From: Paracoccaceae bacterium
GTDB lineage: Bacteria > Pseudomonadota > Alphaproteobacteria > Rhodobacterales > Rhodobacteraceae
Assembly (NCBI GenBank): GCA_012103375.1
Contig: WLWX01000001.1
Location: forward strand, 1,850,501-1,914,500
Length of the DNA: 64,000 nt
Direction of reading: 5' to 3'
Shown here: in pieces, positions 18,182 to 27,891 of the stretch
Numbering within the stretch: the first letter of the stretch is position 1
Layout: each line of letters starts with the position of its first letter
Translations under genes and position numbers: made by a program
Notes under the pieces: model-generated
Seen by the model: only the letters and a program-made list of their open reading frames with translations
The model's database searches: none
What the model was told of the DNA's origin: nothing

Positions 18182-19243
18182 GTGAGCCAAGCGACCACGC
18201 CAGCCGTTTTTGACGGACACAACGATGCGCTGCTCAAGCTATATCGGGCTGGCGGCATGTCGGCAGTTGATCACTTCCTGAACGGCATGGACGGCGCGAT
18301 TGATGTGCCCAAGGCGCATGCGGGCGGGTTCGGCGGCGGGTTCTTCGCGGTCTACGTGCCGTCACCCGTCGACCTTGAAGTGAAATTTGAGGAGATGATC
18401 AAACCATCTTACGACCTGCCACTGCCGCCCGCCATAGACTGGTCCGCGGCGCAGTCGGTCGTCATGGCGCAATCCGCGGTTTTGTTCGAGCTGGAACGCC
18501 GCGGCGCCCTGCGCGTCTGCCGCAGCGCCGCTGACATCCGATCCGCGCTGGCCGATGGCATCATCGCCGCGATCTTCCACATCGAAGGGGCCGAGGCGAT
18601 TGACCCGGACCTGCACACGCTCGACACGCTTTATCAGGCAGGGCTGCGCTCTATCGGGCCGGTCTGGTCGCGTCCGACAATCTTTGGTGAAGGCGTACCC
18701 TTCCGTTATCCTGCTACCGGCGACATCGGCGCAGGGCTGACTGAGGCAGGGGTGCGGCTGATCAAACGCTGCAATCAGTTGGGCATAATGATTGACTTGT
18801 AGCACCTTAACGCGACAGGCTTCTGGGATGTTGCGCGCCATTCCGACGCGCCGCTGGTCGCCACACATTCCAACGTGAACGCGATCTGCCCGCACAGCCG
18901 AAATCTGACCGACGATCAGCTTGCGGCGATCCGGAACAGTGACGGGATGGTGGGGCTGAATTTCGCGGTGGCGTTCCTGCGCGACGACGGGCGCATGGTG
19001 CCCGAAGTTCCGCTGGACCAGATGCTGCGGCACCTGGACCACCTGATCACCCATCTGGGTGAAGACCGGGTCGGGATGGGGTCGGATTATGACGGCGCGA
19101 TCGTGCCGCAGGAGGTGACGACCTGCGCCGATCTGCCGAATTTGAGGGGGGCAATGGCGGCGCATGGCTATGACGATGCGCTGATGACCAAGCTCTGTCA
19201 CGGAAACTGGCTGCGTGTGCTGGAAAAAACCTGGGGTGAATAG
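18182..19243 (+). pseudogene. Membrane dipeptidase (renal dipeptidase family), interrupted by an in-frame amber codon
   Basis: Read through, this is a 353-residue zinc dipeptidase of the M19 family. The metal site begins with FDGHNDALLKLY (HxD), the bridging glutamate lies in IFHIEGAEAI, and VATHSNVNAICPHSRN and GMGSDYDGA follow. The start is GTG 18182 after GGGGGA. A TAG at 18800-18802 splits the frame inside IMIDL-(stop)-HLNATGFWDVA. Family members have serine there (DLSH), so TCG to TAG explains the lesion in one step. The frame on both sides is otherwise clean, which suggests a recent mutation. It is the first gene before the dipeptide ABC genes and would have hydrolysed imported dipeptides or related compounds. 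Confidence 0.88.
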
Positions 19244-19306
19244 CCGGGGCAGCCGCGCGGATCGAGCAACGAACCAAAAGAAACTGCAACTTGAGAGGAC
19301 AAGAAA

Positions 19307-20896
19307 ATGAACGCAATCACCAGATTACTCAGCGGGGCCGCAATCGGGCTGGCCGTGGGGGTGACGTCATTCGCCGCCTTTGCCGAAACGCCGCCGAACA
19401 TGTTGGTCATCGCCAATCGGATTGATGACATCACAACGCTGGACCCGGCGCAAAGCTTTGAATTTGCAGGCTCTGACGTGATCCGCAACGTTTATGGCAA
19501 GCTGGTAAACTTCGACCCGCTGAACCTCGATGCGGGCTATCAGCCGGACCTGGCCGAAAGCTGGACGGTCAGCGAAGACGGCAAGTCGATCACCTTCACG
19601 ATGCGTGAAGGCGTGATGTTCCATTCGGGCAACCCGGTGACTGCCGCCGACGCCGAATTCTCATTGCGCCGGGCGGTGATCCTGAACAAGACGCCGTCGT
19701 TCATCCTGACCCAGTTCGGTTTCACGCCGGAAAACGTGGATGAGACCATCGTGGCCGACGGCAACACGCTGACCATCACGACCGACAAGCGCTATGCGAC
19801 CTCTTTCGTGCTGAACTGCCTGACGGCCACCATCGGCTCCATCGTCGATATGAAAACCGTCATGGACAACGAAGCTGACGGCGACATGGGCAACGCCTGG
19901 CTGGCGACGAACTCCGCCGGTTCGGGCGCCTATTCGGTCGACAGCTGGAAGCCGAATGAAAGCGTCACCCTGTCGTCGAACCCTGATTTCTATCTGGGTG
20001 CTCCGGCGATGGAACGCGTGATCGTGCGCCACGTGCAGGAAAGCGCAACCCAGCGTCTGCTGCTGGAACGCAACGACATCGACGTTGCCCGCAACCTGAA
20101 CCCGGAAGATGTGGCCGGTGCACGCGAAGCAGATGGTGTCGAGATCTCGGAAGAGCTTAAAGGCCGCTTGATGTATATCTCGCTGAACCAGAAGCATCCG
20201 CAGCTGTCCAAGCCTGAAGTGCGCGAGGCGATCAAATATCTGGTCGATTATGAAGGGATGCAGAACAGCTTCCTCAACGGTCAGTACACGATCCACCAGA
20301 ACTTCCTGCCGCGCACCTATCTTGGCTCGTCCAGCGAAGCGCCGTTCAGCCTGGATATCGACAAGGCCAAGGAACTGCTTGCCGGGATCGAACCGTTCGA
20401 GATTGAGGTCGGAGTGCGTGAAGCGCAGGAACGTATCGAGATTGCCCAGTCGCTGCAGAACACCTTTGCCGAGGTGGGCATCACGCTGAACATCACGGTC
20501 GGCACCGCCAAGGCCATTCTGGGCCGGTACCGTGCGCGTGAACTGGACATGTACATGGGCGCATGGGGTCCGGATTATCCTGATCCGCACACCAATGCCG
20601 GTACGTTTGCGTTCAATCCCGATAACTCGGACGAAGCGGGTGCCACAGGCCTTCTGGCCTGGCGCAACGCCTGGGATACCGGCGGGCTGACCGAAAAGGT
20701 CGCAGCCGCCGTGGTCGAGAATGATCGCGACGTGCGCGCCCAGATGTATCAGGACATCCAGGCCGAATTCCGCCAGATCTCACCCTTCGCGGTGTTGTTC
20801 CAGCAGATCGAACAATCGGCTCTGCGTGACAACGTGACCAACTTCTCGACGGGTCAGGCCATCACGTCGGCATCCTACTGGCAGATCACCAAGTAG
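19307..20896 (+). CDS. ABC transporter peptide-binding protein (SBP family 5)
   Basis: This 529-residue periplasmic receptor has a signal peptide (LLSGAAIGLAVGVTSFAAFAE, cleavage near residue 27). The family-5 pattern follows: IDDITTLDPAQSFEF, then LAESWTVSEDGKSITFTMREGVMFHSGNPVTAADAEFSLRR spread over residues 85-125. GAGGAC precedes the ATG at good spacing. It is followed directly by two permeases and two ATPases, a full DppABCDF-type importer. The likely ligands are dipeptides or oligopeptides, consistent with the dipeptidase gene in front of it. Confidence 0.92.
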   Translation: MNAITRLLSGAAIGLAVGVTSFAAFAETPPNMLVIANRIDDITTLDPAQSFEFAGSDVIRNVYGKLVNFDPLNLDAGYQPDLAESWTVSEDGKSITFTMREGVMFHSGNPVTAADAEFSLRRAVILNKTPSFILTQFGFTPENVDETIVADGNTLTITTDKRYATSFVLNCLTATIGSIVDMKTVMDNEADGDMGNAWLATNSAGSGAYSVDSWKPNESVTLSSNPDFYLGAPAMERVIVRHVQESATQRLLLERNDIDVARNLNPEDVAGAREADGVEISEELKGRLMYISLNQKHPQLSKPEVREAIKYLVDYEGMQNSFLNGQYTIHQNFLPRTYLGSSSEAPFSLDIDKAKELLAGIEPFEIEVGVREAQERIEIAQSLQNTFAEVGITLNITVGTAKAILGRYRARELDMYMGAWGPDYPDPHTNAGTFAFNPDNSDEAGATGLLAWRNAWDTGGLTEKVAAAVVENDRDVRAQMYQDIQAEFRQISPFAVLFQQIEQSALRDNVTNFSTGQAITSASYWQITK

Positions 20897-21955
20897 ATGG
20901 CGATCGCCGAAAACACCAACGGGGGGCGCCAGAAGGCGCCCCTTGAACTGTGGCTCAGGGCGACAATCCTGACACTGGGGTCGATTGCCGTGACGATGCT
21001 GGGGCTGATGTTCATCACCTTCATCATCGGGCGCGTCATGCCCATCGACCCGGTACTGGCCATCGTCGGCGAACAGGCGACCAAGTCGACCTATGACGCC
21101 GCATATGAACAACTGGGCCTCGACAAACCGATCATCGTGCAATTCGCCTATTACGTCTGGGACGTGCTGCATGGCGATTTCGGAAAATCCTTGCTGACCG
21201 CCCGGCCCGTCGCCGATGATATTCGCCGCGTGTTTCCTGCGACGCTGGAACTTGCAACCCTTGGCGTGACCATGGGCATCGTCCTTGGCGTTCCGCTGGG
21301 CGTCGTCGCAGCCGTGCGCAAAGGCAGCTGGATCGACCAGATCGCCCGTGTCGTCGCCCTTGTCGGATATTCGATGCCGATCTTCTGGCTGGGTCTGATG
21401 GGTCTGCTGGTCTTCTATGGCATCCTCGGCTGGGTCGGTGGGCCGGGCCGGGTTGGTATTTTCTATGTTGATATCGTGCCCTCGGTGACCGGCATGATCC
21501 TGGTGGATTCAATCCTCGACCGGAACTGGGCGGTGTTCAAAGACGCCCTCAGCCACATCATCCTGCCCGCGTCGCTGCTGGGCTATTACTCTCTGGCCTA
21601 TATCAGCCGGATGACACGGTCGTTCATGCTGGAACAGCTGAGCGCCGAATACGTCACCACGGCCCGCGTCAAAGGCATGTCGGAATGGGCGGTGATCTGG
21701 CGACACGCGTTCAAGAACATCCGGGTGCAACTGATCACCGTCATCGCGCTGAGCTATGCCAACCTGCTGGAAGGGTCGGTTCTGACCGAGATTATCTTTA
21801 GCTGGCCGGGCATTGGCAGCTACATCACAACGGCACTGCTGTCTGCGGATATGAGTGCCGTGATGGGCGGCACGGTCGTCGTCGGGCTGGTGTTCATCCT
21901 GCTGAACATCTTCTCGGACCTGCTCTATAAGGTGTTTGACCCCCGTGCCAAATAA
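20897..21955 (+). CDS. Dipeptide-type ABC transporter permease (DppB-like)
   Basis: This 352-residue inner-membrane protein has about six helices and the permease EAA loop (EYVTTARVKGMSEWAVIWRHAFKN, about 250-273). The start codon touches the stop of the binding-protein gene. A strong GC hairpin (20923-20942) lies within the first 16 codons and may reduce expression of the membrane subunits relative to the binding protein. It overlaps the second permease gene by 20 bases. Confidence 0.9.
   Translation: MAIAENTNGGRQKAPLELWLRATILTLGSIAVTMLGLMFITFIIGRVMPIDPVLAIVGEQATKSTYDAAYEQLGLDKPIIVQFAYYVWDVLHGDFGKSLLTARPVADDIRRVFPATLELATLGVTMGIVLGVPLGVVAAVRKGSWIDQIARVVALVGYSMPIFWLGLMGLLVFYGILGWVGGPGRVGIFYVDIVPSVTGMILVDSILDRNWAVFKDALSHIILPASLLGYYSLAYISRMTRSFMLEQLSAEYVTTARVKGMSEWAVIWRHAFKNIRVQLITVIALSYANLLEGSVLTEIIFSWPGIGSYITTALLSADMSAVMGGTVVVGLVFILLNIFSDLLYKVFDPRAK
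20923..20942 (+). promoter_or_regulatory. Hairpin at the start of the permease gene (possible attenuator)
   Basis: GGGGCGCC, loop AGAA, GGCGCCCC forms a perfect 8-bp all-GC stem, 26 bases after the stop of the binding-protein gene. It has no U-tract, so it is not a classical terminator. A stem here is typical of binding-protein operons, where it can stabilise the upstream mRNA and lower downstream expression. It also falls inside the annotated 5' coding region of the permease gene. Confidence 0.55.
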
Positions 21956-22922
21956 CGCCCTGCAAAACAGCGACCCGCAACTGGTGCGCAACGCTGCGCA
22001 GGATGGAGGGTCCGTCACCGGCAAGGGCCTGCGCGCCTGGCTGCTGAGCGAGGTTCCAACCTCGCGCCGCCACGCGAAACTGGCGGCGATCTATCGCGGC
22101 TGGCTGGCGTTTCGGGTCAACACGATGGCGATGGTCGGGCTGGCGATTCTGGTGGCGCTGCTGCTGGTCGCGCTGCTTGCGCCATTGCTGGCGCCCCATG
22201 ATCCCTATGTGCAGGACCTGGGCAACAGGCTGGCGCCGCTGGGTTCGGACGGGCATGTGTTCGGGACGGACAGCCTTGGCCGGGATATCCTCAGCCGGTT
22301 GATCCACGGCTCGCGGATTACGCTTTATATCGTTGCATTGGTGGCCCTGATAGCCCCGATCGCCGGGCTGCTGGTCGGGACCATCTCGGGCTATGTCGGC
22401 GGCTGGACCGACACGGTGCTGATGCGGATTACCGACATTTTCCTGGCCTTCCCCCGACTGGTGCTGGCGCTGGCTTTCGTGGCCGCCCTGGGTGCCGGGA
22501 TCGAAAACGCGGTGCTGGCCATTTCACTGACCGCCTGGCCGCCTTATGCGCGGATGGCACGGGCCGAGACGCTGACGATACGTTCGTCCGATTACATCTA
22601 TGCGATCCGCCTGCAGGGCGCTGGGCCGGTGAGGATTATCACCAAGCACATCTGGCCGCTGTGTATCTCGTCCCTGATCGTGCGGGTGACGCTCGACATG
22701 GCCGGGATCATTCTGGCCGCCGCCGGGCTTGGCTTCCTTGGCCTTGGCGCGCAGCCACCCAGCCCCGAATGGGGTGCGATGATCAGCGAAGGGCGGCGGT
22801 TCATCCTCGATCACTGGTGGGTGGCGACCGTGCCGGGGCTGGCGATCTTCACTGTCTCACTCGCGTTCAACCTGCTGGGCGATGGCCTGCGCGACGCGCT
22901 GGACCCGAAGGGCGGCGAATGA
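21936..22922 (+). CDS. Dipeptide-type ABC transporter permease (DppC-like)
   Basis: This is the second permease, of 328 residues. It has the cytoplasmic N-terminal extension typical of DppC, a first helix at about 60-82 (MAMVGLAILVALLLVALLAPLLAP) and GTDSLGRDILSRLIHGSRI, the DppC/OppC signature. The EAA loop falls around SSDYIYAIRLQGAGPVRIITKH. The stop overlaps the start of the first ATPase gene by four bases. Together with the upstream permease it forms the membrane channel. Confidence 0.92.
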   Translation: MTPVPNNALQNSDPQLVRNAAQDGGSVTGKGLRAWLLSEVPTSRRHAKLAAIYRGWLAFRVNTMAMVGLAILVALLLVALLAPLLAPHDPYVQDLGNRLAPLGSDGHVFGTDSLGRDILSRLIHGSRITLYIVALVALIAPIAGLLVGTISGYVGGWTDTVLMRITDIFLAFPRLVLALAFVAALGAGIENAVLAISLTAWPPYARMARAETLTIRSSDYIYAIRLQGAGPVRIITKHIWPLCISSLIVRVTLDMAGIILAAAGLGFLGLGAQPPSPEWGAMISEGRRFILDHWWVATVPGLAIFTVSLAFNLLGDGLRDALDPKGGE

Positions 22923-23779
22923 GCAATCTGCTGGACGTCGAAAACCTCTGGGTGCGCTTCCCATCCCGCCACGGCGTGTTCGAGGCGGTGCGCGGAGTGT
23001 CCTTTACCCTTGGCCGCGAACGCCTTGGGATCGTAGGCGAAAGCGGCTCGGGCAAGTCGCTGACGGGCCGCGCGATTCTGCGCCTGATCCGCCCGCCGGG
23101 GCAGGTTACCGCCGACCGGATCGCGCTGGACGGCGTGAACCTGATGGAGAAATCCGAGGTTCAGATGCGCGCGGTGCGCGGCCAGCGGATCACCATGGTG
23201 ATGCAAGATCCCAAATTCAGCCTGAATCCGGTGATGACAATCGGCGCGCAACTGATCGAGGCCTATCGCCTGCACGCCAAAGGCAGCAAGGCACAAGCCC
23301 GCGCCAAGGCCATCGAAACGCTGGAGGCGGTGTCGATCCGCAACCCCGAACGCGTGATGCGCGCTTATCCGCACGAGATGTCGGGCGGCATGGGTCAGAG
23401 GATCATGATCGCGATGATGCTGATCCCGAACCCGGAGATTCTGATAGCGGACGAACCAACCTCGGCATTGGATGTCTCGGTCCAGCGTCAGGTGCTTGAT
23501 ATCATGGACGGGCTGGTCAAGGAACGCGGCATGGGGCTGCTGTTCATCAGCCATGACCTCAACCTGGTGGCTGATTTCTGTGACCGGGTGCTGATCATGT
23601 ACGCGGGCCGGATTGTCGAGGTCTGCGACGCCGACAAGCTGCACGAAGCGAAACACCCCTATACGCGCGGGTTGCTGAATTCACTGCCCCGGCTGGACCA
23701 GCCAAAAGACCGGCTGGAAGTGCTGAAACGCGATCCCGCCTGGGCCGAGGTTGCCAGCATCAGCGGGCAAGCGGGCTGA
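22919..23779 (+). CDS. Dipeptide ABC transporter ATPase (DppD-like)
   Basis: This ABC ATPase of about 286 residues begins MSNLLDVENLWVRFPS. I use ATG 22919, which overlaps the permease stop as ATGA, instead of the longer frame from 22661 that lies inside the permease gene. Walker A is GESGSGKS, the signature is MSGGMGQR and Walker B is LIADEPTSALDVS. The C-terminal oligopeptide-transporter extension (HPYTRGLLNSLPRLD) is present. It shares one base with the next ATPase gene (TGATG). Confidence 0.92.
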   Translation: MSNLLDVENLWVRFPSRHGVFEAVRGVSFTLGRERLGIVGESGSGKSLTGRAILRLIRPPGQVTADRIALDGVNLMEKSEVQMRAVRGQRITMVMQDPKFSLNPVMTIGAQLIEAYRLHAKGSKAQARAKAIETLEAVSIRNPERVMRAYPHEMSGGMGQRIMIAMMLIPNPEILIADEPTSALDVSVQRQVLDIMDGLVKERGMGLLFISHDLNLVADFCDRVLIMYAGRIVEVCDADKLHEAKHPYTRGLLNSLPRLDQPKDRLEVLKRDPAWAEVASISGQAG

Positions 23780-24513
23780 TGCTGCAGGTTGATAACCTCA
23801 ACGTCTGGTTCGGCAACGGACGCGACCGGGTCGACGCCGTAAAAGGCGCGACCTTCGCGGTCGATCAGGGCGAAAGCTTTGGTCTGGTCGGCGAAAGCGG
23901 TTCGGGCAAATCGACCATCCTGAGGGCCATTACCGGGCTGGCCCCGGATTGGAACGGGTCAATCACCGTCGACGGTCAGACCATTGGAAAGAAGCGCCCG
24001 CGCGCCTTCTACAAGACCGTGCAGATGGTGTTTCAGGACCCCTATGCCTCGCTTCACCCCCGCCATTCGGTGGATCAGCTTCTGGCCGAAACGTTGTATC
24101 TGCACGGTTTTGACGACATCGACAGCCGCGTTGTGAGGTTGTTGGACGACGTCGGGCTGGGGCAGAAGTTCCGCTTCCGCTATCCGCACCAACTGTCTGG
24201 CGGGCAGCGTCAGCGCGTCGCCATCGCCCGTGCTCTGGCACCGGAACCGCGCCTTCTGTTACTGGACGAACCAACGTCGGCGCTGGATGTATCCGTGCAG
24301 GCGGAAATCCTGAACCTGCTGGTCGATCTGCGCGCTGATCGGGGCCTGACCTATCTGATGGTCAGCCACGACCTGTCGGTTGTCGGCCACATGTGCGGGC
24401 GGCTGGCGGTGATGAAAGACGGCGAGTTTGTCGAGATCATGGAAGTCGCCGACCTGCGCCAGAAAAACGCCAGCCATCCCTATTCGCAAAGCCTGATCGA
24501 GGCGTCCGTCTAA
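23779..24513 (+). CDS. Dipeptide ABC transporter ATPase (DppF-like)
   Basis: This is the second ATPase of the importer, 244 residues. Walker A is GESGSGKST, the signature is LSGGQRQRVAIARAL, Walker B is LLLDEPTSALDVS and the H-loop is MVSHDLSV. It is shorter than many DppF proteins because the C-terminal extension stops soon after HPYSQSLIEA. It ends the operon and converges on the broken dctM gene with 18 bases between. Confidence 0.9.
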   Translation: MLQVDNLNVWFGNGRDRVDAVKGATFAVDQGESFGLVGESGSGKSTILRAITGLAPDWNGSITVDGQTIGKKRPRAFYKTVQMVFQDPYASLHPRHSVDQLLAETLYLHGFDDIDSRVVRLLDDVGLGQKFRFRYPHQLSGGQRQRVAIARALAPEPRLLLLDEPTSALDVSVQAEILNLLVDLRADRGLTYLMVSHDLSVVGHMCGRLAVMKDGEFVEIMEVADLRQKNASHPYSQSLIEASV

Positions 24514-24531
24514 GGTCTAGTGTGCTGACCC

Positions 24532-26070
24532 CTACAGCATCAGCGCCGGCAGCCAGTTTGACAGCCATGGAACCAGCAGGACGATCAGGGCCGCCAGCAG
24601 GATCAGCAGGAAGTACGGCGTTGATCCCGCGAAAATCTGCCCCAGCGTGACACTCGGGTCAGGGACCGACCCTTTCACCGTATAGACCAGCAACCCGAAC
24701 GGCGGTGTCAGCAGCCCCGCCTCGATCACCAGAATTCCGAAGATCGCAAAGGCCAGCGGATCGAACCCCAGCGCCATGGCAATGGGCGCGAATATCGGCA
24801 CTGTCAGAAGGATAATCGAGACAGAGTCGATCAGCATGCCCAGGATGATCCAGACCACGATCATCATCGCGATGATCACCCAAGGGTCCGCGCCCAGCCC
24901 CAGAAACAGCCCTTGGATGTAATTCACAGCGCCGCCGAAGGCGAGCAGTTTGGAATACATCTGTGCCGTGATCAGAAGGAACATGATCGGCGCGGTGGTG
25001 CGTCCTGCCTGAAAGATCGCCTCGACAATGTCGCGCCACCGCATGCCCTTGATGACACCGATGATCAGCGCGCCGATGGCCCCGAACCCGGCCGCCTCGG
25101 TCGGGGTGAAGGCGCCGGTCCAGATGCCGCCGATTACCAGCAGAACAAGGCCCAGAATGCCAAGCCCGCCGATCAGCTCCGAGCGCATTTCCTCCTTCGT
25201 CAGGGGGACCAGTGCCTCCTCAAACGGCGGTGCAATGTCCGGATTTCGGGCGGCCGCGACAATGACATAACCGGCGAACAACAGCGCCAGCAGGATGCCC
25301 GGCAGCAATCCGGCGATGAACAGCGCGCCGATGCTCATCTCGGTCAGGACCGCCCAGACGATCAGCAGGATCGACGGCGGGATCAGCATCCCCAGACAGG
25401 CCGAACCGGCGACGGCCCCCAGCGCAAACGTCTGCTTATAGCCGATTGTGTTGAAAAACTCCGTTTTAGGGCCTGAACGATGATTTTTCTTTCCATGCAG
25501 CCCGATCCTAAATTTTTGGCGCGGGGGTCGGCCCAAATCGCCTACATGCGCTCACGCGCAGCCATGCGCTGTCTCGTGGTCAAAGCTTTCCGACTATTTC
25601 GCTTCATAGGTTTTCGCAAGAAATCCGCGACGCTCTGATTTCGGAGTTTTTCAACACAATCAGCCAACCTTCTTCATTTCAGGATAGGCAATACGCGAGA
25701 ACGCCGCCGCGCTGGCGATGCTAACGCCCGTCACGGCGGCAAACACCGTGTTGCCCGCAATGGTCGCAATCGCCAGCCGCCCCGGAAGCCGCTTCAGAGT
25801 ACGGTCGCAAATTCGATACAGGTCCCCCGCAGCCCCGCTTCGACCGATGAAATCGCCCATCAGCACGAACAGCGGAATGACTGCAAAGACATCCTTCCTG
25901 ACCGCCTCGTAAGCCGTGTTTCCAAGGATCGACAGCGCGGTATCCAGGAACCCGACCATCAGCCAGACGCCAAGCGCCGAACAGATCGCCAGTGCCACGC
26001 CGATGTGCACACCCATCAGGATGAACACGATCAGCAGACCCAGCATATAGAGTGCGATATCCCCGCCCAT
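24532..26070 (-). pseudogene. dctM: TRAP transporter large permease DctM, split by a 218-bp MITE
   Basis: The N-terminal part (26070 to 25662) runs MGGDIALYMLGLLIVF through FAAVTGVSIASAAAFSRIAYPEMKKVG. The C-terminal part (25443 to 24532) resumes with YKQTFALGAVAGSACLGMLIPPS. These are adjacent in intact DctM proteins. Removing the 218-bp element and one copy of its 4-bp duplication restores an open frame of exactly 438 codons. The insertion creates a TGA immediately after the glycine of KKVG. DctM is the sodium-coupled permease of TRAP importers, so uptake by this system should be lost unless another permease substitutes. The original start lay 4 bases after the dctQ stop; an IS630-type element now separates them. 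Confidence 0.93.
25444..25661 (+). mobile_element. 218-bp MITE, copy 2, inside dctM
   Basis: Same 20-bp inverted ends, length and orientation on the + strand as copy 1. The flanking duplication is AGCC at 25440-25443 and 25662-25665. Its insertion in dctM is exact and the original frame is recoverable, so the 4-bp duplication can be proved from the protein sequence. Confidence 0.95.
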
Positions 26071-26077
26071 GGCCCTA

Positions 26078-27130
26078 AAGCGTTTCGGCTTGAACCTGAA
26101 TCGCGAGGGATTCCCTTGAGACCTGATCTGTGATTCATCCTGTTTGGGAGGATGGATCATGTCAGCACCTTTGCCATCTGCGCTTCGGATACGGTTTCAG
26201 AGATACATTGAAGAAGGGTTGAGCGGGCGCGCGGCGGCGTTGCGGTTGAAGCTGTCGCCTGCCACAGGCGCGCGGTGGGCGCGTCAGGTGAGGATGAAGG
26301 GTCATGCGGAACCTGCCCGGCAGGGACCGCCGCGCGGCAAGGGAAAGCTGGCTCCGCATCGGGAATTCTTTGAGGAGTTGATCGCACAAGACCCTGACAT
26401 CACGCTCTTTGAGTTGCGTAATGCGCTGGCCGATGCAGAGGGTGTGCGGGTGCATCACTCCTCCATCGCCAACCTTCTGTCCCGGCTCGGCTTCACGTAC
26501 AAAAAAAGTCGCTGGTCGCAACCGAGCGCCGCCGCGCCAAGGTAAGGCAGCAACGGGCCGACTGGTTCAGATACCGCTCGCCAGCCATTGCGACCTTTCC
26601 TGAGCGCGTTGTCTTTATTGACGAAACCGCAGTGAAGACAAACCTCACGCGCCTACGCGGCAGAGCCAAGCGCGGTAAGCGCCTGACGATGGATGCGCCC
26701 TTCGGAAGCTGGGGAACCCAAACCTTGATCGCGGGCCTGACCCAAGGCGCGCTGATCGCACCTTGGGTCATCAAGGGAGCGATAGATGGCCCCGCCTTCG
26801 CGGCCTACATCCGCGAAGTGCTGGTCCCCGAGATCAACCCCGGCACTGTCGTCATTCTCGACAACCTGGCAACCCACCGGAATAAGGAGGCGACGCAGGC
26901 TTTACGCAATCACGGCTGCTGGTTCCTTTACCTGCCACCGTACTCGCCCGACCTGAATCCCATCGAGCAGGCCTTCTCTAAACTGAAAGCCCATTTGCGA
27001 CGGATCGGGGTCAGGTCCTTTACCCAGGTCTTCGAAGCAATCGGAGCAATCTGCGATCTCTACGACCCAGTAGAATGCTGGAACTACTTTAAGGCCGCCG
27101 GATATGTCTCAGGTTAATGTCGAAACGCTT
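26078..27130 (+). mobile_element. IS630-family insertion sequence between dctQ and dctM
   Basis: The element is 1053 bp with imperfect inverted ends. The left end begins AAGCGTTTCGGCTTGAACC and the right end, reverse-complemented, begins AAGCGTTTCGACATTAACC. It is flanked by TA at 26076-26077 and 27131-27132, the TA target duplication that is diagnostic for the IS630/Tc1 group. The insertion used the TA of the dctQ stop codon. The reconstructed pre-insertion sequence has TAG followed 4 bases later by the dctM ATG. Confidence 0.92.
26159..27117 (+). CDS. IS630-family transposase, expressed through a -1 frameshift
   Basis: There are two overlapping frames. ORF A starts at ATG 26159 (after GGGAGG) and encodes the helix-turn-helix DNA-binding part, ending at TAA 26543-26545. 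The catalytic part is in the -1 frame. Shifting back one base on the seven-A run at 26501-26507 gives continuous sequence KKSLVATERRRAK through WFRYRSPAIA to FIDETAV. That joins the DDE core: D in FIDETAV, D in VVILDNLATH and E in NPIEQAFSKL. A programmed -1 shift on an A-run is common in this family, so I treat the gene as probably functional and not broken. Confidence 0.88.
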
Positions 27131-27654
27131 TAGTCCGCCCCTTGGTCAAGGAAACTGCCCGGTGCCGACAGGTCCGGGTTCAGTTTGTCCTGCCAGTCGA
27201 GGATGATCATCGCGAGGTAAGCGAATGTCCCGAAGACCGAGGTGACCAGCACCGCGCCCCGCACCGGCCAGGTGGGCACCCGCAGCGCGCCTTCGCCCTC
27301 ATACTCGCCAATCCGGTAGGCATCCAGGAACGGCTGCCAGGTGCTGAGGACCAGCCCGATGAACAGCCCCACACCCAGCACGCCTGCGAACGTCCGCAGA
27401 AGTTTTTTGCCAAACGGCGGCATCGCATCGACGAAGATCGACGTGCGAAGTTGAGAGCCTGAATAGATCGCCAGCGGCAGTTGCAGGAAGGTGATCGAGA
27501 CGACCGAGTTCTGCAAAATCTCTTTCGTGCCGGGCAGTGGTGTCGAAAACAGGCTGCGCCCTAGCACGTCGATCATAATCACAATCGCCAGCCCCAGCGT
27601 CCAGAAGGCGCTGACCAGATGGATCGAACGTGCGAGTTTGATAGATGCGCCCAC
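27130..27654 (-). CDS. dctQ: TRAP transporter small permease DctQ
   Basis: This small four-helix membrane subunit of a TRAP importer has LVSAFWTLGLAIVIMIDVLGRS near the N-terminus, LPGTKEILQNSVVSITFLQLPLAIYSG, and two further helices. I place the start at GTG 27654, which follows AAAGGGGGG at good spacing. The longer frame from 27729 runs into the promoter region. Its natural stop was TAG. The IS630-type insertion at that TA changed it to TAA without altering the protein. It is divergent from the binding-protein gene, and a palindromic operator lies between. Confidence 0.85.
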   Translation of the reverse strand: MGASIKLARSIHLVSAFWTLGLAIVIMIDVLGRSLFSTPLPGTKEILQNSVVSITFLQLPLAIYSGSQLRTSIFVDAMPPFGKKLLRTFAGVLGVGLFIGLVLSTWQPFLDAYRIGEYEGEGALRVPTWPVRGAVLVTSVFGTFAYLAMIILDWQDKLNPDLSAPGSFLDQGAD

Positions 27655-27740
27655 GCTTCGTCCCCCCTTTGCCTCAGGCTTCCCCGTTGGCGCCACGCTA
27701 CCGTGTCCGCCCGACCGGTCAAGCCGCAAAAGTTAGCAGT

Positions 27741-27829
27741 CGATAAATAAGCACCGCGCCGGGCCGCTGACCCTTGACCGAATCCTTAATCTGTGGGGAG
27801 ATGCATTGACTGTTTATCGCCCGATAAAC
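27741..27829. promoter_or_regulatory. TetR-type operator in the divergent dctQM/dctP promoter
   Basis: A perfect inverted repeat GTTTATCG, 2 nt, CGATAAAC occupies 27812-27829. A half-site CGATAAATAA lies at 27741-27750, nearer dctQ. The same 8-2-8 pattern occurs upstream of the coxMSL/thioredoxin genes and the osmC-tetR/cyclase genes. It is therefore very likely the binding site of the TetR protein encoded at 35439-36131. Confidence 0.72.
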
Positions 27830-27891
27830 GGCAACGATCTTCGACGCGCTACTCCATTGGGCAAGGCGCGCAACCATCTGGGAGGATGAAA

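Noticed and set aside
18800-18802. In-frame TAG in the dipeptidase gene as a recoded (pyrrolysine) codon
   Set aside because: The family has a serine there and a single base change explains it; nothing else suggests recoding.
25444-25536. Element-internal start codon (MGRPPRQKF) as a genuine start for the second half of dctM
   Set aside because: The TTG has no ribosome site, and the same peptide start occurs in every element copy regardless of host gene.
26159-27117. IS630 transposase as a broken gene
   Set aside because: The two frames join perfectly by a -1 shift on a seven-A run, a known expression mode in this family.
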